Assembly: GCA_902727935.1 (NCBI GenBank)
Contig: CACVAX010000018.1
Location: 58,825 to 122,824 of the forward strand
DNA: 64,000 bases
From: an uncultured Sulfurovum sp.
GTDB taxonomy: Bacteria; Campylobacterota; Campylobacteria; Campylobacterales; Sulfurovaceae
Reading direction: 5' to 3'
Positions within the stretch are counted from its first letter, which is position 1. Each line of letters begins with the position of its first letter. The notes beneath the pieces were generated by a model that made no database searches, was not told where the DNA came from, and saw only the letters and a program-made list of their open reading frames with translations. Below are positions 53,816 through 62,433 of this stretch, piece by piece. A program made the translations under genes and the position numbers.

Positions 53816-54918
53816 AATTTTTACTATTTATCTTACTTAGCCTGAACCTCTATGCTCATCAAAGTAGTTTAGCACTTATGAATATGGAAGTTAAAGAGAA
53901 GAACATTTTAGGTTCATACAAACTTGCCCTCAAAGATGCCCAAGTACTGGTTAATTTAGATAGCAACTTTGATGGACGTGTCACATGGAAAGAGGTTAAA
54001 GAGCAAGAGTCTTCTTTAGCCAACAGGATTCAAACACATTTGAGCGTGAAAAATAAGGATGAGGTCTGCTCTTTAAGTCTAAATCCTGTAAAACTGGACG
54101 AGCTAAACAGCAATACCTATTTACACTTTGGATTTTTGGCTCAGTGTCAAGAGCCTATTAAAAGGCTTGATTTAAGTTACAGTTTGTTATTTAACCAAGA
54201 CAGTTTACACAAAGCCTATGCGAACATTCAAGCCAATGGATTAAGCCACAATATTTTGTTGACCGAAACACAATTAAAGGCATCGGTTGATTTAAAAGAG
54301 ACCTCTTTATGGAGTACGTTTGTGGAGTTTGTGAAACAAGGGATTATTCATATTTTTATAGGTATTGACCACATCCTCTTTTTGGTGGCACTGCTTTTGC
54401 CATCGGTACTCTTTTTACGTCAAGGAAGATGGGCTGCCAATACGTCATTTAAAACAACTTTATTCAATGTTTTAAAAATCGTCACAGCCTTTACGGTGGC
54501 ACATTCTATTACCTTGACCTTGACTATTTTAGGCTTTATTTCGCTTCCGTCATGGATTATTGAATCGTTTATTGCGTTTTCAGTGGTCTTAGCAGCGTTA
54601 AACAACTTTACAGGAACAATAGAGAAACGTTTATGGATGCTGGTCTTTGCTTTTGGGCTTATTCATGGTATGGGCTTTGCTTCGGTGTTGATGGATTTGG
54701 AGTTAGAAAAAAGTGTTTTAGCCCTTTCGTTACTGGGCTTTAACCTTGGAGTAGAGTTGGGTCAAGTAGCAATTGTGGGTTTACTGGTACCTATGATTTA
54801 CCTCTTTAGAAATCAGAAATGGTATGTGCCTTTGCTGTTGTATGGGGGTTCTTTACTCATTGTGCTTATGGGGTCGCTTTGGTTGGTGGAGAGGGTTTCG
54901 GAGGGGTTAGGGGTTTAG
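53812..54918 (+). CDS. HupE/UreJ-family membrane protein (second copy) with an EF-hand
   Basis: 368 residues: a signal peptide (about 1-15), a periplasmic domain with a perfect 12-residue EF-hand loop DSNFDGRVTWKE (near residue 49), and six or so membrane helices. The family histidines are present (GIIHIFIGIDHILF, VAHSIT, LIHGMGFA). Same family as the protein at 4433 but with a different N-terminal domain. Relatives are proposed Ni/Co transporters; the calcium loop suggests control by periplasmic Ca2+. It overlaps the TPR gene as ATGA-type junction. Confidence 0.82.
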   Translation: MKFLLFILLSLNLYAHQSSLALMNMEVKEKNILGSYKLALKDAQVLVNLDSNFDGRVTWKEVKEQESSLANRIQTHLSVKNKDEVCSLSLNPVKLDELNSNTYLHFGFLAQCQEPIKRLDLSYSLLFNQDSLHKAYANIQANGLSHNILLTETQLKASVDLKETSLWSTFVEFVKQGIIHIFIGIDHILFLVALLLPSVLFLRQGRWAANTSFKTTLFNVLKIVTAFTVAHSITLTLTILGFISLPSWIIESFIAFSVVLAALNNFTGTIEKRLWMLVFAFGLIHGMGFASVLMDLELEKSVLALSLLGFNLGVELGQVAIVGLLVPMIYLFRNQKWYVPLLLYGGSLLIVLMGSLWLVERVSEGLGV

Positions 54919-55011
54919 AATTAATTTTAATAAATAGAGGGTAGTTGTAAGGAATTTTTAATTGAGTAAAATTTATACATATTTTTGTGATGGTTTGCCT
55001 ATTAAAAATAC

Positions 55012-55017
55012 TATAAT
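55012..55017 (+). promoter_or_regulatory. -10 box for the amidotransferase gene
   Basis: TACTATAATTGAG gives a start near 55024. This lies upstream of the ATG at 55044 but downstream of a possible TTG start at 55017, and so supports the shorter protein. Confidence 0.45.
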
Positions 55018-55043
55018 TGAGCCATAAAAATATGGAGAAAACA

Positions 55044-55826
55044 ATGAAAACTGTTTATATTCTGAAACTTGGCGAAACTTTTCCGTCAACCAAAAAGAAA
55101 TTTGGTGACTTTGATACATGGATTATAAAACTTTTAGGTAAATCAAATATAAAAATTAAAACCATTAATATACTAAATAAGCAAGGACTACCTAATCTAC
55201 AAAGTGCTGCTGGGTTTATTCTAACAGGGTCACATAGTATGGTAAGTGACGAGTTACCATGGAGTCTTAAAATTGAAAAATACATCAAAAAGATAGCCTC
55301 TAAAGATATTCCACTCCTTGGCATATGCTATGGACATCAACTCATAGCCAAAGCTTTAGGAGGAAGAAGCAGTTTTAACAAAAATGGTAAAGAGATAGGC
55401 AGAGTAAAAATAAAACGCTCCATCAGTTCCTTAACCGACCCCTTGTTTAAAGGCTTTCCTAAAGAGTTTTATGCCTTTGAAACCCACTACCAAAGTGCCA
55501 TAAAATTACCTACCAAAGCCGTTGTTTTAGCCTCTAACTCTAAAGATAGACACCAAGCTGTAAGATTTACAAAACAAATTTGGGGTGTGCAGTTCCATCC
55601 TGAATTCGATATTAATATTATGAAAGAGTACATTCTACACCAAGAGGAAACCCCTAATAAACTTGATTTAAAGGTTAATCATTGTACGGCGAGTAATCAA
55701 ATATTGAGTAACTTTATGAGCATTGTAGAAGAGCAAGAGCTTAATTTACCTTCAACAAACTCTTTTAGAGGTCTTCCAAATGAGTCTGATACAGAAGAGG
55801 AAGAATTACCGTTAACTTTTAGATAG
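55044..55826 (+). CDS. Class I glutamine amidotransferase, GMP-synthase-like
   Basis: 260 residues from the ATG at 55044, chosen for its GGAGAA site and the promoter position. The amidotransferase triad is present: Cys in LGICYGHQ (near residue 91), His and Glu in VQFHPEFD (near 180). There is no synthetase domain, so this is a stand-alone glutaminase-like enzyme similar to those annotated GMP-synthase glutamine amidotransferase; its substrate cannot be read. It is not in an obvious operon; a hairpin follows the stop (ATCTCAA/TTGAGAT). Confidence 0.85.
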   Translation: MKTVYILKLGETFPSTKKKFGDFDTWIIKLLGKSNIKIKTINILNKQGLPNLQSAAGFILTGSHSMVSDELPWSLKIEKYIKKIASKDIPLLGICYGHQLIAKALGGRSSFNKNGKEIGRVKIKRSISSLTDPLFKGFPKEFYAFETHYQSAIKLPTKAVVLASNSKDRHQAVRFTKQIWGVQFHPEFDINIMKEYILHQEETPNKLDLKVNHCTASNQILSNFMSIVEEQELNLPSTNSFRGLPNESDTEEEELPLTFR

Positions 55827-55942
55827 TGTATCTCAACTAATTTGAGATGCATAAGCAAAAAATTAGATCTCATCTAAATCTGAAATATCATAGACTTTTA
55901 TATACTTTTGATTAGCAAATTTTTTAATAAGCCTCAACAGAG

Positions 55943-55948
55943 TATAAT
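55943..55948 (+). promoter_or_regulatory. -10 box directly before the AAA-ATPase gene (leaderless mRNA)
   Basis: TATAAT is followed by only six bases and then the ATG at 55955, so the expected transcription start is at or next to the A of the start codon. No ribosome-binding site exists in between. Confidence 0.5.
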
Positions 55949-55954
55949 CAAACC

Positions 55955-57505
55955 ATGAAACAAAATATCCTCAAAAAATTACCCATTGGCATTAGTACAT
56001 TTAGTCACATAAGACAAGAAAACTATCTCTATATGGATAAAACCCAAGAAGCTTATGAGCTTATTAATAATCATAAATACATCTTTCTATCTCGTCCAAG
56101 AAGGTTTGGGAAATCTCTCTTTTTAGACACACTTAAAGAGATATTTGAAGGGAACAAAAAACTTTTTGAGGGTTTATACATCTATGACAAATGGAAGTGG
56201 GAAGAGAGCTATCCTGTTATCAAGATTAGTTTTAGTGGAGATATGAGAACGGCAGAAGGATTAAAACGAAATATCTTAAATGTACTTAAATATAATCAAA
56301 AAAGATTAGAAATAAGCTGTGATAATATCCATCAATATGATACTTGTTTTGAAGATTTAATTTTTAATACCTACCAAAAATATAACCAACGTGTGGTAAT
56401 TCTCATAGATGAATATGACAAAGCCATACTCGACAACCTTGACCAAATGGAAGTGGCTCATGAAAATAGGGAAATACTCAAAAGCCTTTATGGGGTGATG
56501 AAAGACAGTGATAGCTATATTCAATTTGTCTTTTTAACAGGGGTGAGTAAATTTGCCAAAGCGAATATCTTTAGTGGACTCAATAACATTGAAGATATTA
56601 CCCTCAATCCAAATTTTGGAAATATCTGTGGGTACACACAAAACGATATAGAGAGCGTACTTTTACCCTATTTAGAAGGGGTTGATTTAAAGCAACTCAA
56701 ACTTTGGTATAACGGGTATAACTTTTTAAAAGCGAAAGTCTATAATCCTTTTGATATTTTGCTTTTTATTAGAAATGATTTTATGTTTAGAAACTATTGG
56801 TTCAATACAGGAACGCCCAGTTTTTTAGTGAAACTTTTTCAAAAAAATAGCTACAACCTTGCGAGTTTTGAAAGTCTAAAAGTAGAAGAGAGCCTTTTAG
56901 ATGCCTTTGACATCGACAAGCTCAATCTTGAAACGGTGATGTTTCAAAGTGGTTATTTGACTATTAAAGAAGTCATTCAGAGAAGGCAAAGAATAGAATA
57001 TATTTTGACCTACCCCAACCTAAAAACGAAGATGAGTTTTAATGATTATCTATTGAGCTATTTTGTTGAAAACCATCAAAAAAAGAATCGTGTACAAAAT
57101 AGCTTGATTGATATGCTTGAAGTCTCTGACCTAAAAAACTTGGAACAAGTTCTTAAATCTCTTTTTGCCTCTATTGCTTATAATAATTTTACCAAAAATG
57201 AGATTGAAAACTATGAAGGTTTTTATGCCAGTGTGGTTTATGCCTATTTTGCAGGAGCAGGATTTGATAAAATCATCGCCGAAGATGCTAGCAATGAAGG
57301 ACGAATAGATTTAACTGTTTTTATAGACGACAAAGTCTATATCTTTGAGTTTAAAGTCAATCAACAAGGTGCATTGGCTCAAATAAAAGAGAAAAACTAC
57401 CAGCAAAAATATTTGGCTGACTATAATGAGATTTATATTATTGGTGTAGAGTTTGAGAGTCAAGAGCGTAATATTGTGGGTTATGAGTGGGAGAGGGTTA
57501 AATAG
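55955..57505 (+). CDS. AAA-ATPase-like protein with PD-(D/E)XK nuclease-like domain
   Basis: 516 residues. The N-terminal region has the AAA-ATPase_like signature with PIGISTFSHIR, a Walker A RPRRFGKSL and a Walker B VVILIDEYD. The C-terminal end (about 430-515) holds a PD-(D/E)XK-type pattern, IDLTVFIDDKVYIFEFKV, with the acidic residues and lysine in order. Proteins of this build (AAA-ATPase_like plus PDDEXK_9/DUF1703) are widespread, often in several copies, and their role is not established; mobile-element defence or DNA repair has been suggested. The gene appears to be leaderless. Confidence 0.88.
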   Translation: MKQNILKKLPIGISTFSHIRQENYLYMDKTQEAYELINNHKYIFLSRPRRFGKSLFLDTLKEIFEGNKKLFEGLYIYDKWKWEESYPVIKISFSGDMRTAEGLKRNILNVLKYNQKRLEISCDNIHQYDTCFEDLIFNTYQKYNQRVVILIDEYDKAILDNLDQMEVAHENREILKSLYGVMKDSDSYIQFVFLTGVSKFAKANIFSGLNNIEDITLNPNFGNICGYTQNDIESVLLPYLEGVDLKQLKLWYNGYNFLKAKVYNPFDILLFIRNDFMFRNYWFNTGTPSFLVKLFQKNSYNLASFESLKVEESLLDAFDIDKLNLETVMFQSGYLTIKEVIQRRQRIEYILTYPNLKTKMSFNDYLLSYFVENHQKKNRVQNSLIDMLEVSDLKNLEQVLKSLFASIAYNNFTKNEIENYEGFYASVVYAYFAGAGFDKIIAEDASNEGRIDLTVFIDDKVYIFEFKVNQQGALAQIKEKNYQQKYLADYNEIYIIGVEFESQERNIVGYEWERVK

Positions 57506-57540
57506 GCTTAAGACTCAAAACCTCTAAAACTATTTTTTGA

Positions 57541-57566
57541 AGCACTGATGTAGTTACATCAGTGCT
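57541..57566 (+). terminator. Strong hairpin after the AAA-ATPase gene
   Basis: A perfect 12-bp stem (AGCACTGATGTA with TACATCAGTGCT, 2-base loop) 35 bases after the stop, followed by GTTTGGTTTT. It separates this gene from the convergent esterase. Confidence 0.6.
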
Positions 57567-57683
57567 GTTTGGTTTTAACTTTGTAAAATAATTTATCCAT
57601 CACTATTCTAACTGGTTTATTCAAACGTGCTTTTCTTTAGAAGGAATGATTTTGTGTTGTAGAGTAAGTACTTTTTTATTAAA

Positions 57684-58316
57684 CTACGCTTTTTCAGAAA
57701 TCTCTCTAATCCATCTCACCAACATATCTAATTCTTCTCTATCAATATTATGTTCTTTCTCATAAGTTTTAAAGTCGATGTCAAATCCACCATCTTGTAA
57801 GATTTTTACCTGTGTTTTAGACGTTGGGTAGGGTAATACAGCATCTTCTGTTCCATGTGTACAGAGCCATTGCCCTTTTTTAACTTTGGGGTTCATCTCT
57901 TCTAATAGTTTTTCAGCGTCATAAATATAACCAGAGATGGCTAAGTATCCAGCAAATACTTTGTTGTATCTAGCTCCAAATTCAAAAGTTAAGAGTGAGC
58001 CTTGTGAGAAACCAAACAAAAAACTTTGGGAAACATCAAACTCTTCTTCAAAAAGTTCATCACAAATTTCTGTGAGTATTTTAGATGAGTCAATAATTCC
58101 TTCTTCTTGGTTGGGGGCTAAGTCATACCATGAGAAACCTCCATAGTAATCGTTAGGAGCGTCAAGTAGTAAGTAGTTCATATCTTTCATATTAACAAAT
58201 GGAGGTAACCATGTAAAACCAGCCGAAGAATCTCCACGACCATGAAGAATAATCATTAGTTTTTTAGAAGGAAGAGTTGAAGGAATAAATAGGTTATTTA
58301 GTTTTAAGTTTTTCAT
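57684..58316 (-). CDS. Phospholipase/carboxylesterase-family alpha/beta hydrolase
   Basis: 210 residues, no signal peptide. The catalytic triad can be placed: Ser104 in FGFSQGS, Asp158 in THGTEDAVLP and His189 in EKEHNID. The oxyanion region ILHGRGDS is at 23-30. The family cleaves small carboxylic esters or lysophospholipids; the natural substrate is unknown. It stands alone. Confidence 0.88.
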   Translation of the reverse strand: MKNLKLNNLFIPSTLPSKKLMIILHGRGDSSAGFTWLPPFVNMKDMNYLLLDAPNDYYGGFSWYDLAPNQEEGIIDSSKILTEICDELFEEEFDVSQSFLFGFSQGSLLTFEFGARYNKVFAGYLAISGYIYDAEKLLEEMNPKVKKGQWLCTHGTEDAVLPYPTSKTQVKILQDGGFDIDFKTYEKEHNIDREELDMLVRWIREISEKA

Positions 58317-58541
58317 AGAAAAGAGTATAGGATAATTTTACTTTATTTTAATCTCCATCGAGAAACAGATATAAGATAATAAATTTTTTTCATCTTATGA
58401 GATGTAGATATTCGTAAAAAGAAAGGCTAAAAGAGCTAAAGTAAAATAAGATATATTGTTTATTTTTTATACAACTTACTTCTATACTATTGCTTAATTA
58501 TGAGTTAAACTATGGGCATAAAAAATCAAAGGAGTAGATTT

Positions 58542-59852
58542 ATGAAAAATAAATTTCTAGCACTGCTAACACTGTTAGCTTTACCAATTTTTGCTTTGGC
58601 AGAAGACACACTTAATACAGGTGATACAGCATGGATGATGATGTCAACGGCACTTGTATTACTAATGACACCAGCAGGTCTTGCTCTTTTTTATACAGGT
58701 ATGACAAGATCTAAGAATGCACTTAACACATTTACAATGGTTATGGGTGCATTTGTTTTAGCATTTGTTGTTTGGATTTCTGTAGGATACTCAATCGCTT
58801 TTGGTGCAAATGAAAATGCAGCATTACAAAATGTATTTGGTGGATTTAACCATGTAATGCTTTCGGGTGTTTCCTGGACTGACCTTTCTGGTTCTTACCC
58901 AACTTACGTATTTATAGCATTCCAAGGTACTTTTGCAGCCATTACGGTAGCCATTGCAGCTGGTTCTGTTATTGGTCGTATGAAATTTTCAACATGGATG
59001 GTTATTGTTGTTCTATGGGGAATTTTTGTTTATGCTCCGATTACACACATGGTATGGGGTGGAGACGGTGCTTATCTTTTTGATGCTGGTGCATTGGATT
59101 TTGCTGGTGGTACAGTTGTACACATGAATGGTGGTTTAGCTGGTCTTGTTTTGGCTATCTTAGTGGGTAAAAGAGCTGGTCTTAATACAACAGCTATGAA
59201 ACCTTTCTCAATTATTTTAACAGCTGTTGGTGCAGCGTTATTATGGTTTGGTTGGTATGGATTTAATGGTGGTTCTGCATTTGGTGCAAACGCTATTGCT
59301 GGTCTTGCTGTTCTTACAACAACCCTAGCAACAGCAGCAGGTGCTGTAACCTGGATGTTACTTGAGTGGTTTGTGTATAAAAAAGCAACACTTTTAGGAA
59401 TTGCATCAGGTATTATTGCTGGTCTTGTAGCCATTACGCCTGCTGCTGGTTTTGTTGATGTAACGGGTGCATTTATTCTTGGTATCTTTGGTTCAGTGAT
59501 TGCCTTCTTTGGGGTTGTTAAACTTAAAAAGATATTTGGTTATGATGATTCTTTGGATGCTTTTGGTATTCACTTCTTAGCTGGTTTATGGGGTGCATTG
59601 GCAACGGCTTTCCTCGCATTAAATGACAAAGAACTACTTTGGGATGGTCCTTTAAAAGAGTCTGGAGACAGAATGGGACAGTTTTGGGTTCAAGTTGAAT
59701 CGGTAGTGATTGTTGGTATTTGGACTTTGGTTGGTACAGTTGTTGTTTATTACATTGCTTCTGCATTAACAGGTGGAGCAAGAGTAAGCGAAGAAGAAGA
59801 GCATGATGGTCTTGATGAGTCTATTCATGGTGAAAAAGGAATGAACCTTTAA
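58542..59852 (+). CDS. amtB: Ammonium transporter
   Basis: 436 residues from the ATG at 58542 (AAAGGAG before it; an ATG at 58512 would precede the signal peptide). A cleavable signal (ending LALA) is followed by 11 membrane helices. Amt landmarks are present: the conserved Phe/Trp gate region, the pore histidines in ITHMVWGGDG and FGIHFLAGLWG, and DFAGGTVVHMNGG. Its cytoplasmic tail is acidic. The P-II gene glnK follows after 39 bases, the usual pairing in which GlnK blocks the pore when nitrogen is plentiful. No sigma-54 promoter motif is evident upstream. Confidence 0.96.
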   Translation: MKNKFLALLTLLALPIFALAEDTLNTGDTAWMMMSTALVLLMTPAGLALFYTGMTRSKNALNTFTMVMGAFVLAFVVWISVGYSIAFGANENAALQNVFGGFNHVMLSGVSWTDLSGSYPTYVFIAFQGTFAAITVAIAAGSVIGRMKFSTWMVIVVLWGIFVYAPITHMVWGGDGAYLFDAGALDFAGGTVVHMNGGLAGLVLAILVGKRAGLNTTAMKPFSIILTAVGAALLWFGWYGFNGGSAFGANAIAGLAVLTTTLATAAGAVTWMLLEWFVYKKATLLGIASGIIAGLVAITPAAGFVDVTGAFILGIFGSVIAFFGVVKLKKIFGYDDSLDAFGIHFLAGLWGALATAFLALNDKELLWDGPLKESGDRMGQFWVQVESVVIVGIWTLVGTVVVYYIASALTGGARVSEEEEHDGLDESIHGEKGMNL

Positions 59853-59866
59853 GAGAAGGGTTCATT
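59840..59866 (+). other. Hairpin spanning the amtB stop codon
   Basis: AATGAACC (59840-59847) pairs with GGTTCATT (59859-59866), with the amtB stop in the loop and TTAAAT after. It could be a partial terminator or RNA-stability element that sets the amtB:glnK ratio. Confidence 0.4.
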
Positions 59867-59870
59867 TTAA

Positions 59871-60233
<363 letters not shown>

Positions 60234-60339
60234 AAAATCTCTACAATGTTTTTTAATCGGAGTTACATACTTCGATTATTAAGCTAACATTTCATCTATT
60301 TAAAGATCCCTAATAACTAAAAGATTAATCCGTAGATGC

Positions 60340-60345
60340 TATAAT
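60340..60345 (+). promoter_or_regulatory. -10 box directly before the Crp/Fnr gene (leaderless mRNA)
   Basis: TATAAT is followed by six bases and the ATG at 60352. The geometry is the same as before the AAA-ATPase gene at 55955. No ribosome-binding site fits in the gap. Confidence 0.5.
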
Positions 60346-60351
60346 CTTCCT

Positions 60352-60984
60352 ATGGAAAACAAATCAATTATTGAGATACTAAAAAAAATAAGCATGTTCT
60401 CCTCTTTGAAAGAGAATGAATTAAAAGCTTTAGCAGATATTTCGTATGTTGTAAAATATAAAGAAAATACAAATCTTTTTTTAAAAGGAGATATCTCAAA
60501 TGCTCTTATGCTTTTGATTGAAGGTATTGTCAGTATCTTTAAACATGACCATAAAGGTAATGAGATTGTGATTGGTTATTTTACACGGTATAAACTATTG
60601 GCTGAAGCAGCAACACTTCGTCATACACCTCTTCCGTCTTCAGCTACTTTTAAATCTGATGGAGCAATTTTAAAAATAGAGGTAGAAAAATTTGAAGCAT
60701 TTTTTATGGCACATCCTCATATTTCACATGCCATTATTCAATCGTTATTACAAAAAATTGACTTACTACAGCAAAATATACATTTTAATATTGCTTCAAA
60801 CTCTTCAGAAAAGATTCTTTTCTTTTATAAACAAAATCCTAAATTAAGCTTAGATTTAAAACAGTATGAGATTGCATCTATATTAGGAATGGTACCTGAA
60901 ACGTTCTCGCGTAATATAAAAAAACTTCTAAAAGAGGGTAAGTTAGAAAAAGTAAATACAGGCTATAAAGTTATTGAACATTAA
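60352..60984 (+). CDS. Crp/Fnr-family transcription regulator
   Basis: 210 residues: a cyclic-nucleotide-binding-type beta barrel (about 10-120) and a C-terminal winged helix (about 150-205) with the recognition helix PETFSRNIKKL. It lacks the N-terminal cysteines of Fnr, and the phosphate-binding pocket for cAMP (RGExxA.) is not conserved, so the effector is unknown; NO- or redox-sensing Crp relatives are possible. Neighbours are glnK and a membrane transporter. Its mRNA appears to be leaderless. Confidence 0.9.
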   Translation: MENKSIIEILKKISMFSSLKENELKALADISYVVKYKENTNLFLKGDISNALMLLIEGIVSIFKHDHKGNEIVIGYFTRYKLLAEAATLRHTPLPSSATFKSDGAILKIEVEKFEAFFMAHPHISHAIIQSLLQKIDLLQQNIHFNIASNSSEKILFFYKQNPKLSLDLKQYEIASILGMVPETFSRNIKKLLKEGKLEKVNTGYKVIEH

Positions 60985-61098
60985 TTGTGTATTCCTGTAA
61001 CGAGGAGAAACTGAATAACTAGAATTTATATTAGATATAAAAACAAATTATAACTTTTTTGTTACACTGTTTTTACTATTATATATTAGGGAATAAGT

Positions 61099-62034
61099 AT
61101 GCAATTAATTATTATCGTCATCTTAGGTGCTTTATTAGGGTTTATATATGGAGCGAACACAGATGGTTTTATTTTTTCATCGAAAATATGTCTTTTTGCT
61201 GGGTTAACATTGATTATGCCATCACTTTTTAAGTTTGAATTACATCATGTTCACCTTGTTTGGAAACATAAATCCGTGCTTCTCAAAGGTATTTTGGTTA
61301 ATTATATACTTCTTCCTTTGATTGCCTTGGGTATAGGGTTAGTAACAGATGATTTCGGTATCACAGCAGGACTGTTTCTAATAGCTGTACTTTCTGGTGG
61401 AGGTATGGTAATGCATTGGATTAAATATTCAAAAGGAGATACCTCTTTTGGATTCTTATTACTTTTTATTAACTTATTACTGATTTCAGTCTCATTATTT
61501 ATGTTGCATCTGTTTGCAAACTATACAGCTGTTTATTTTGATGCGACTTATAACAATGAAGTGGGGGTTTCAAGATTTGCTTCAGCTGTTGTTTTACTTT
61601 TAATTGTCATTCCATTTGTGGCATCAAGAATTATACGTCTTATAAAACCATTGGTAAAACTTATTGGAACGTATCAAAAGTACATTTCCCATATTAGTAT
61701 TTTTATTATTTTGTTTTACCTTTTTGGTTTACAAGGTTCTCAATATTTAATAGATATTTATGACTTTGAACCTCAACTCTTTTTGATTGCCTTTGTGGCT
61801 GTTGTGGTTTTTTATGCATTAACATTTTTTGTATCTAACTGGATTTATGACTTACATAATGCACAGGAAAGAGCAGCCTTTTGGCACAGTATGACACGTT
61901 ACTTGACTTTGGCACTGGTGATTGCAACTTTCTCTTCAAGTTCTTTTGGTGTCTCAATGCTTATACCTATCATGTTTGCTTATATTGTACAAATTCCTCT
62001 TTCGGTGTATATTGCACATAAACACTTTAAATAA
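61099..62034 (+). CDS. Membrane transporter of the bile-acid:sodium symporter/ACR3 type
   Basis: 311 residues with about 9-10 membrane helices and short loops. The overall pattern, including a GLFLIAVLSGGGMVMHWIKYSKGD stretch at the end of the fourth helix, resembles the BASS/ACR3 superfamily (bile acid symporters, arsenite efflux, pantoate and similar). The ACR3 cysteine is not seen, and no ars gene is near, so arsenite is only one possibility. The preceding Crp-type regulator might control it. Confidence 0.65.
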   Translation: MQLIIIVILGALLGFIYGANTDGFIFSSKICLFAGLTLIMPSLFKFELHHVHLVWKHKSVLLKGILVNYILLPLIALGIGLVTDDFGITAGLFLIAVLSGGGMVMHWIKYSKGDTSFGFLLLFINLLLISVSLFMLHLFANYTAVYFDATYNNEVGVSRFASAVVLLLIVIPFVASRIIRLIKPLVKLIGTYQKYISHISIFIILFYLFGLQGSQYLIDIYDFEPQLFLIAFVAVVVFYALTFFVSNWIYDLHNAQERAAFWHSMTRYLTLALVIATFSSSSFGVSMLIPIMFAYIVQIPLSVYIAHKHFK

Positions 62035-62064
62035 GTTAAAATTCAGATTTCAGTTTTTTAGGAG

Positions 62065-62172
62065 TTATGAAAGAAAGATATGAGCTATTATTTTTATACA
62101 AAGGAGGAGGGAGTATAGCTCATAAAAATGAAACGTATCAAAGGAGTTAAAAAGGTTTCATCTCTTTCATAA
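62065..62172 (-). ncRNA. Putative three-way-junction small RNA with anti-Shine-Dalgarno loops (element B)
   Basis: Read on the minus strand. Outer stem: TTATGAAAGA (62172-62163) with TCTTTCATAA (62074-62065), ten perfect pairs. First hairpin: 62161-62155 with 62134-62128, seven pairs, loop containing ACTCCTTTGATA. Second hairpin: 62124-62115 with 62088-62079, ten pairs, loop containing CCTCCTCCTTTGTATAA. A TATAAT box lies at 62182-62177, five bases before the stem, so the transcript starts near 62170. The layout, promoter and loops match element A at 13.6 kb while the second hairpin's stem differs by paired changes. Confidence 0.6.
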
Positions 62173-62176
62173 GTGT

Positions 62177-62182
62177 ATTATA
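62177..62182 (-). promoter_or_regulatory. -10 box for the element B small RNA
   Basis: Minus strand TTTATAATACAC directly before the outer stem. The stretch TATAATAC...TTATGAAAGA matches that of element A almost base for base. Confidence 0.5.
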
Positions 62183-62237
62183 AACCATACAAATAAACAC
62201 ATAGACAATCAATAGTTAACTGTTGGTTAATAGATAC

Positions 62238-62270
62238 AAAAAAGTTGATTAAATTTTAATCAACTTTTTT
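62238..62270. terminator. Bidirectional intrinsic terminator
   Basis: A 33-bp palindrome: AAAAAAGTTGATTAAA, one T at the centre, and the exact reverse complement. The GTTGATT/AATCAAC stem is followed by six T on either strand. It separates the minus-strand element B and the upstream transporter gene from the plus-strand elements. Confidence 0.75.
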
Positions 62271-62293
62271 ATATTTTTAATCAAAATTTTTTG

Positions 62294-62299
62294 TATAAT
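62294..62299 (+). promoter_or_regulatory. Putative -10 box for the tandem small RNAs
   Basis: TTGTATAATCTG has a perfect TATAAT 34 bases before the first stem. A closer TAGAAT (62331-62336), followed by ACTTTAGAGAAA, parallels the promoter placement of elements A and B and is the alternative. Confidence 0.4.
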
Positions 62300-62332
62300 C
62301 TGCCTATATAATTATTATATAAAGTTTTTATA

Positions 62333-62426
62333 GAATACTTTAGAGAAACAGATAGTCCTTTTTCACATTTAGGTTTGGCACCTCCTTATAATAACCTCTT
62401 GCCATGTCTGTTTCTCTAAACTATTT
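62333..62426 (+). ncRNA. Putative small RNA with anti-Shine-Dalgarno loop (element H1)
   Basis: The arms TTTAGAGAAACAGA (62339-62352) and TCTGTTTCTCTAAA (62407-62420) pair perfectly over 14 bases; the stem extends on both sides with A-T and G-U pairs that are only possible on the plus strand. Inside, TGGCA (62376-62380) with TGCCA (62400-62404) closes a loop containing CCTCCTTATAATAACC. The stretch GGTTTGGCACCTCCTTA resembles the 3' end of 16S rRNA. The 3' arm runs into CTATTTTAA. Confidence 0.6.
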
Positions 62427-62433
62427 TAATGCT

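Noticed and set aside
58317..58541. Sigma-54 promoter for amtB-glnK
   Set aside because: I looked for GG-N10-GC with TGGC/TTGC elements in the upstream gap and found no convincing match.
61099..62034. Arsenite efflux pump Acr3
   Set aside because: Topology is similar, but the characteristic cysteine and neighbouring ars genes are missing, so only the broader superfamily is called.
62068..62151. 27-codon frame starting ATG behind AGGAG on the plus strand
   Set aside because: Spacing of two bases to the start codon is too short and the region is explained by the stems of element B. The ERYEL and YKGG words it shares with the 13.6-kb locus come from the shared RNA sequence.
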